Below, piece by piece: positions 61,301 to 64,000 of a stretch of DNA of 64,000 nt. The DNA comes from Verrucomicrobiia bacterium (lineage in GTDB: Bacteria > Verrucomicrobiota > Verrucomicrobiia > Verrucomicrobiales > Akkermansiaceae): assembly GCA_030432565.1 (NCBI GenBank), contig JAUIGV010000016.1:1-64000 (forward strand), written 5' to 3'. Positions within the stretch are counted from its first letter, which is position 1. The number at the start of each line of letters is the position of its first letter. The position numbers and the translations under genes were made by a program. Below the pieces are notes generated by a model. That model saw only the letters and a program-made list of their open reading frames with translations. It was not told the origin of the DNA and did not search any database.

Positions 61301-64000
61301 GGTAGGCGGCTCCGGCCGCTTGCACGGAGGAGCGGGTGGCAAAGTCGTCGCTCATGCCCGGAGCGAGATCTTCAAGTTCATAGATTCCGGCAGCGTAGTA
61401 GGTCCGGTTGCGATTGAGGCGGTCAATGAGTGCGTTGACCAAGGCGGTCTCGCTGATCCCGAGTGGCGTGGCGAGGGCGGCGGCGCGCTCGCTTGCCGAG
61501 ACCAGGCCACCGGATTCGCTGTCTGCTTCGAAAGCCGGCACCAGTGATTCGGCGAGCACGCCAAGTTCTATGGTGGGGAGGTATTGAAGCCAGGCGGGAT
61601 CTCCGAAGGTAATCATCTGGAAATCGCGATAGGTCATCAGATCACGGCCAGCCTGGTCGAACGCGCCGAAGGCGGGGGTTCCCAGAACACCTGCCCTGCC
61701 GGCTCCTCCTCCGCCACCTCCTCCGCCCTCGGCGCACTGAAGGATGTCGATGTAGCAATTGATGAGGTTGCATGCTGCTCCCGCGGGCGGGATCAGATCA
61801 GTAAATGCACAAGCGCAGGAAAGAGCGGCTTGGGCGGCCTCGACCGGGTCGGGGCTGGCCGAGGCCTTGGCGGCGCCGCGGATGCAGAGAGGAATATCCA
61901 ACCCTGGGACAAAGCTCAGAATGCATTCACCGATTGCTTCGGCCAGGCAGGGATCGCAGGGACTGTTGCTGCCTGATGGTCTGGGATTGATTCCACCCCC
62001 ATTTGGAACGCCTCCGCCCGGGAAGGCTGATCCTCCGTTGCCACTTCCTCCGCATCCTCCGCCGCTGCTGGAGATTCCGGCTCCGCTCCTGATGTAGGTG
62101 TCTCCGCATTCGTAGTTCCATCGGATTCTACCGCCGGGGCATCCCGAGGCCCGTCCGGAAGTCCGAGATCCGTTATAGTTTAGGTCAACGACGGTGACTG
62201 GAATGGTGATCGAGCTTTTGGCGGGGAGGGTGCCGAGATCTTCGGCGATAGACAACATTTGCCAGTCGGTGGTCGAGTCGAAGGAGGCACTCAGGCCTTC
62301 CACGCCAATGAGGCCGTGGTTTGTGATGGTGATGTCAATATTGGTGACTTCCTGTGTGATTGCGGAGAGGTCAATGTTGGCGGGTTCAATGGTGACAACC
62401 GGAACGGGGACATTGGTTTCGAATACGGTTTCAATGACGATGCGGTATTCGTCCTCGATGCTGGTGGGGACAACATTCCAAACGTATTCCACGGTGGTGC
62501 GTTGAAGGAAAGCGCGTAAGGAATTGTTTTCTCCCGGGTCGATAAAGATGATTTCGCGAAAGGAGGAGTGCTTCTCCGCGCTCACGATAACCTCGTAGTA
62601 TCCTTCGGTAAGATCGGCGAAGCTTGCCTGGCCGGCGGCATCGCTGGTTCCTTCTGCAACGACCGAGTTGCTCAGCGTGTCAATGACCTTGACGGTGGCG
62701 CCGGCAAGCGGAGGTTGTCCTTGTGCAAAGTAGGTGTATTCGTCCTCGCAATTCACAGTGAGGTCTCCTTTTGCCAGGGAGAGATTGCGGATTTCGTAAG
62801 GAACGGCGAGCGAGGAATCATCGGCCCGGAGGACGAGCGATCCGGTGTAGGTCCCCAGGGCGAGATCGTTGGCGGGGCAAAGTTGCAGCGAGATTGTTGC
62901 CCGCTCGTCCGGAGCCAGCGATGGGAGCGGTGATTGGACCGCACTCGAGAGCCAGGGTACGTTTGGAAGGACGAGGTGAAGGGGGCCGGTGGGTGCTCCT
63001 CCGGTGTTGGTGACGGTGAAGTTGATGAAGGATTGCTCGCCCGCCACCATGCCCCGGAGAATTGGCAGGCTGTTGACGCGAAGCTCGGAAGTGTTTTTGC
63101 AAACGGTGAGGTCGAGAGCGACTTGGCGGATGCCGCCTTCGCTTGATTCGATGCGGAGGTTGGCGTTGTAAATTCCGGCGGTGACATCCGGTGAGGCTGA
63201 CAGAGTGAAGGAGACTTCCGTCCCGGCAAGCGGGGCGAGCGACGACCCGCCGGCTGGAAGGAAATTCCCGGTGACCCCGGCTGGGGCGTTGAGGATGGTG
63301 AAAGTCAATCCGGATTGGGGGACATCGGCGAGGTTTGCGAGGGTAAAGGATCCCGCGAATTGCGAGCCGTCCGAGGTGAGTTTTGCATTGAGGGAAGCCG
63401 GGTCGGTTTTGAAACCAAGGAGAGTGAAGGAGTCTTGCACCGTAGCGACCGGGTTGCCGGGGTGGGTGGCTCCGATCGTGTAGGCTCCGGCCTCTCCGGG
63501 AAGCGGATTAAAGGTGGTGGCGAAGTTTCCGTTCGAATCGGTGAGGGCCGAGATGATGCGCTTGGTGCCACGGAGGTTGATGTGAAGATTGACGATCTCA
63601 AAGGCCGCGGGCGAACTGTCGAGCCTGGTGGCATTTCCTGAAAGAGGGATTGGAGTGCCGGAAGATTCGACGTTGATCGGGGTGGAAACGGTTGCGGTGT
63701 AGGCGGTGACCACGTTGATGAGGTTGCTGACCGAGGTATTATTGTTCTCAATAATCTCCTCAATGGTGTCAGGGGGATCGACGCGCGAGATGATGAAGTA
63801 GGGGCCACCTTGCAAGGGGGCGATGAATGATCCCGAGCGTTCGAAATAGAGTCCTGCGTTGATGGTCCCTTCGAAGACGTAGTCGTCGATGAGTTTGTCG
63901 CCTTCACCAATGGTTTGGTCACGGGAGAGGAAAGTTTGGATTTCGATCGGGTTGCTTGTAGTCCGCCCGCCAAGGTTTGAAATGCGGTAGCTGAAGGTGC
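58386..64000 (-). CDS. Giant exported CARDB / Ig-like / Cys-rich protein, 5' end outside
   Basis: About 1870 residues are visible and the frame stays open to the right edge (first visible residues include TFSYRISNLGGRTTSNPIE), so the true start lies outside. In order: CARDB-type and Ig-like domains; a carboxypeptidase-regulatory-like domain near 62500-62760 (EGYYEVIVSAEKHSSFRE); a Gly- and Cys-rich centre (about 61660-62140, including CDPCLAEAIGEC and ALSCACAF); long helical segment; fibronectin-like domain; two or three cadherin/He_PIG Ig-like repeats (LRYSIVCDDPGMTINPVSGR) near 59100-59700; and a C-terminal calcium-type segment. There is no sorting tail at the C-terminus. It is probably an adhesin or matrix protein. 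Confidence 0.75.
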   Translation of the reverse strand, partial: TFSYRISNLGGRTTSNPIEIQTFLSRDQTIGEGDKLIDDYVFEGTINAGLYFERSGSFIAPLQGGPYFIISRVDPPDTIEEIIENNNTSVSNLINVVTAYTATVSTPINVESSGTPIPLSGNATRLDSSPAAFEIVNLHINLRGTKRIISALTDSNGNFATTFNPLPGEAGAYTIGATHPGNPVATVQDSFTLLGFKTDPASLNAKLTSDGSQFAGSFTLANLADVPQSGLTFTILNAPAGVTGNFLPAGGSSLAPLAGTEVSFTLSASPDVTAGIYNANLRIESSEGGIRQVALDLTVCKNTSELRVNSLPILRGMVAGEQSFINFTVTNTGGAPTGPLHLVLPNVPWLSSAVQSPLPSLAPDERATISLQLCPANDLALGTYTGSLVLRADDSSLAVPYEIRNLSLAKGDLTVNCEDEYTYFAQGQPPLAGATVKVIDTLSNSVVAEGTSDAAGQASFADLTEGYYEVIVSAEKHSSFREIIFIDPGENNSLRAFLQRTTVEYVWNVVPTSIEDEYRIVIETVFETNVPVPVVTIEPANIDLSAITQEVTNIDITITNHGLIGVEGLSASFDSTTDWQMLSIAEDLGTLPAKSSITIPVTVVDLNYNGSRTSGRASGCPGGRIRWNYECGDTYIRSGAGISSSGGGCGGSGNGGSAFPGGGVPNGGGINPRPSGSNSPCDPCLAEAIGECILSFVPGLDIPLCIRGAAKASASPDPVEAAQAALSCACAFTDLIPPAGAACNLINCYIDILQCAEGGGGGGGGAGRAGVLGTPAFGAFDQAGRDLMTYRDFQMITFGDPAWLQYLPTIELGVLAESLVPAFEADSESGGLVSASERAAALATPLGISETALVNALIDRLNRNRTYYAAGIYELEDLAPGMSDDFATRSSVQAAGAAYLAALDRAQAAGYEGLVEAYLAKQADLFNFLTVGGGVCARVRLRIEQEAVMTRDAFEASLEIINSDPAPLEDLNIAISIIDANGADQSALFGIDGNGASNATLNGETNGNWSWTIIPTSLAAPTGPVEYFVKGTVSFMQGDFLVETPLAPQSITVQPNPSLKLKYFHERDVFSDDPDTDIIEPSIPFSLGVMVQNQGAGLARNLRITSAQPVIIDNEKGLFIDFDIIASEVSGQNLTPSLTANFGDIQPGGVKIGQWLMKSSLQGLFTEYEASFEHLNSLDDERLSLIEEVTIHETIQTVSAPGSFQDNLPDFLVNDIPDFGDTADTVHLSDGTTDPVTYIPTGTAAAPNPLQLEVTLTIDTPSGFLYAKIDDPGNGNFRLVNVLRSDGRVLPLDVNAWTTDRTFLGLGLKPVRENKLHLFDHDTTGSYTLTYVQIPPADTEAPSSSVAMLPLANSGFFGVDWSGSDNTGVTGYDIYVSENNGPFTLWLENSNATSALFEGTFGNAYAFHSIASDAAGNSEPPKFTGEASTTVSLVNQAPVLNDIADTSITEGQTLRLTASASDPDGPDSSLRYSIVCDDPGMTINPVSGRIRWITNENNGGQTVAVTVTVTDGNSPPLSSSDLFNVTVIDDNKAPSLAPFDSLVLEIGDDFAITANGADPDAPAQVLTYGILSEIPTGLTLNPATGEIQWTPLESQGGQSFAIQVAVTDDQTPPLSATRTLLVEVLEDPGLPPVFDPFPAQIWTTATTHFLDLHAEDPEGDAISFAANFTALPGFLLLEELDDPGHARLHWQTFDVPTGVYTVPVTASTDRQSTTALITIEIQPLAPFSDYQGWVNAYMIPAGQQGQSTESPGAGIPNLLSYGLGIDPIGGISPAQAEPGPVVLISPTTSELCFQLPNGGRPDLRYLVQTTTDLVTWDTIGIKEGTLPWSEGSVITEENVSPNLSIIKVAHDKGLDDDDQRFMRLIVQIIE

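Overview
The window looks like chromosome of a Verrucomicrobiota member, probably order Verrucomicrobiales. The evidence is a fused LpxC-FabZ gene, three proteins with PEP-CTERM-type sorting tails, a DUF1549/DUF1553 plus DUF1501 pair of the planctomycete-verrucomicrobial type, several very long secreted proteins built from lamin-tail, CotH and Ig-like modules, two SASA-family esterases, and few strong Shine-Dalgarno sites. GC content is moderate to high and coding is dense. No plasmid, phage or CRISPR signal was seen. The genus cannot be fixed from this sequence alone.

Layout. 1-0.7 kb: the first codons of a probable transposase running off the left edge, then about 640 bases without a convincing gene. 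0.7-8.5 kb: a PEP-CTERM/beta-repeat surface protein, a small unknown gene, then a tight minus-strand cluster: purple-acid-phosphatase-like enzyme, TPR protein, frameshifted redoxin remnant, membrane pseudokinase, Gfo/Idh oxidoreductase. 8.5-15.3 kb: a SASA esterase with Ig-like modules, a VWA protein, a PEP-CTERM metalloprotease, ATP-dependent PEP carboxykinase, then a decayed region holding the 3' tail of a lost esterase. 15.3-24.1 kb: a 30-repeat BspA-like LRR protein, a second SASA esterase, a lamin-tail protein, LpxC-FabZ, a pseudouridine synthase and a NIF3-family protein. 24.3 kb: tRNA-Gly(TCC).

24.4-29.3 kb is a compact exopolysaccharide export locus: small secreted protein, outer-membrane barrel, tyrosine autokinase/chain-length regulator and a short Wza-like protein. 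It has no glycosyltransferase in view and is closed by a strong terminator. 29.3-33.4 kb: a PDZ protein, a tail-specific protease lipoprotein, a YggS-type PLP protein and a DUF971 protein. 33.4-37.7 kb (minus): an ABCG-type fused transporter, a small OB-like membrane protein and a long helical periplasmic protein. 37.7-41.2 kb: accB-accC-thiE-pfkB-family kinase, with four-base overlaps at the last two junctions. 41.3-43.2 kb: two secreted proteins, one PEP-CTERM, ending in a terminator with a TTCG loop. 43.2-46.8 kb: the ribosome-assembly GTPase EngB, then a LolA-like protein divergent from an MMPL/RND exporter.

46.9-64 kb is a secretome region: a 1996-residue CotH/lamin-tail protein, the DUF1549-DUF1553 and DUF1501 pair, a parallel beta-helix protein, and a giant Cys-rich CARDB/Ig-like protein whose 5' end lies beyond the right edge.

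Together the genes describe a Gram-negative, LPS-making heterotroph with a large investment in exported proteins. The most unusual items are the pseudokinase cluster with its redoxin remnant, a jelly-roll-like module shared by three exported proteins here, an exact 342-base tandem duplication inside the LRR gene, and the traces of a lost esterase copy.
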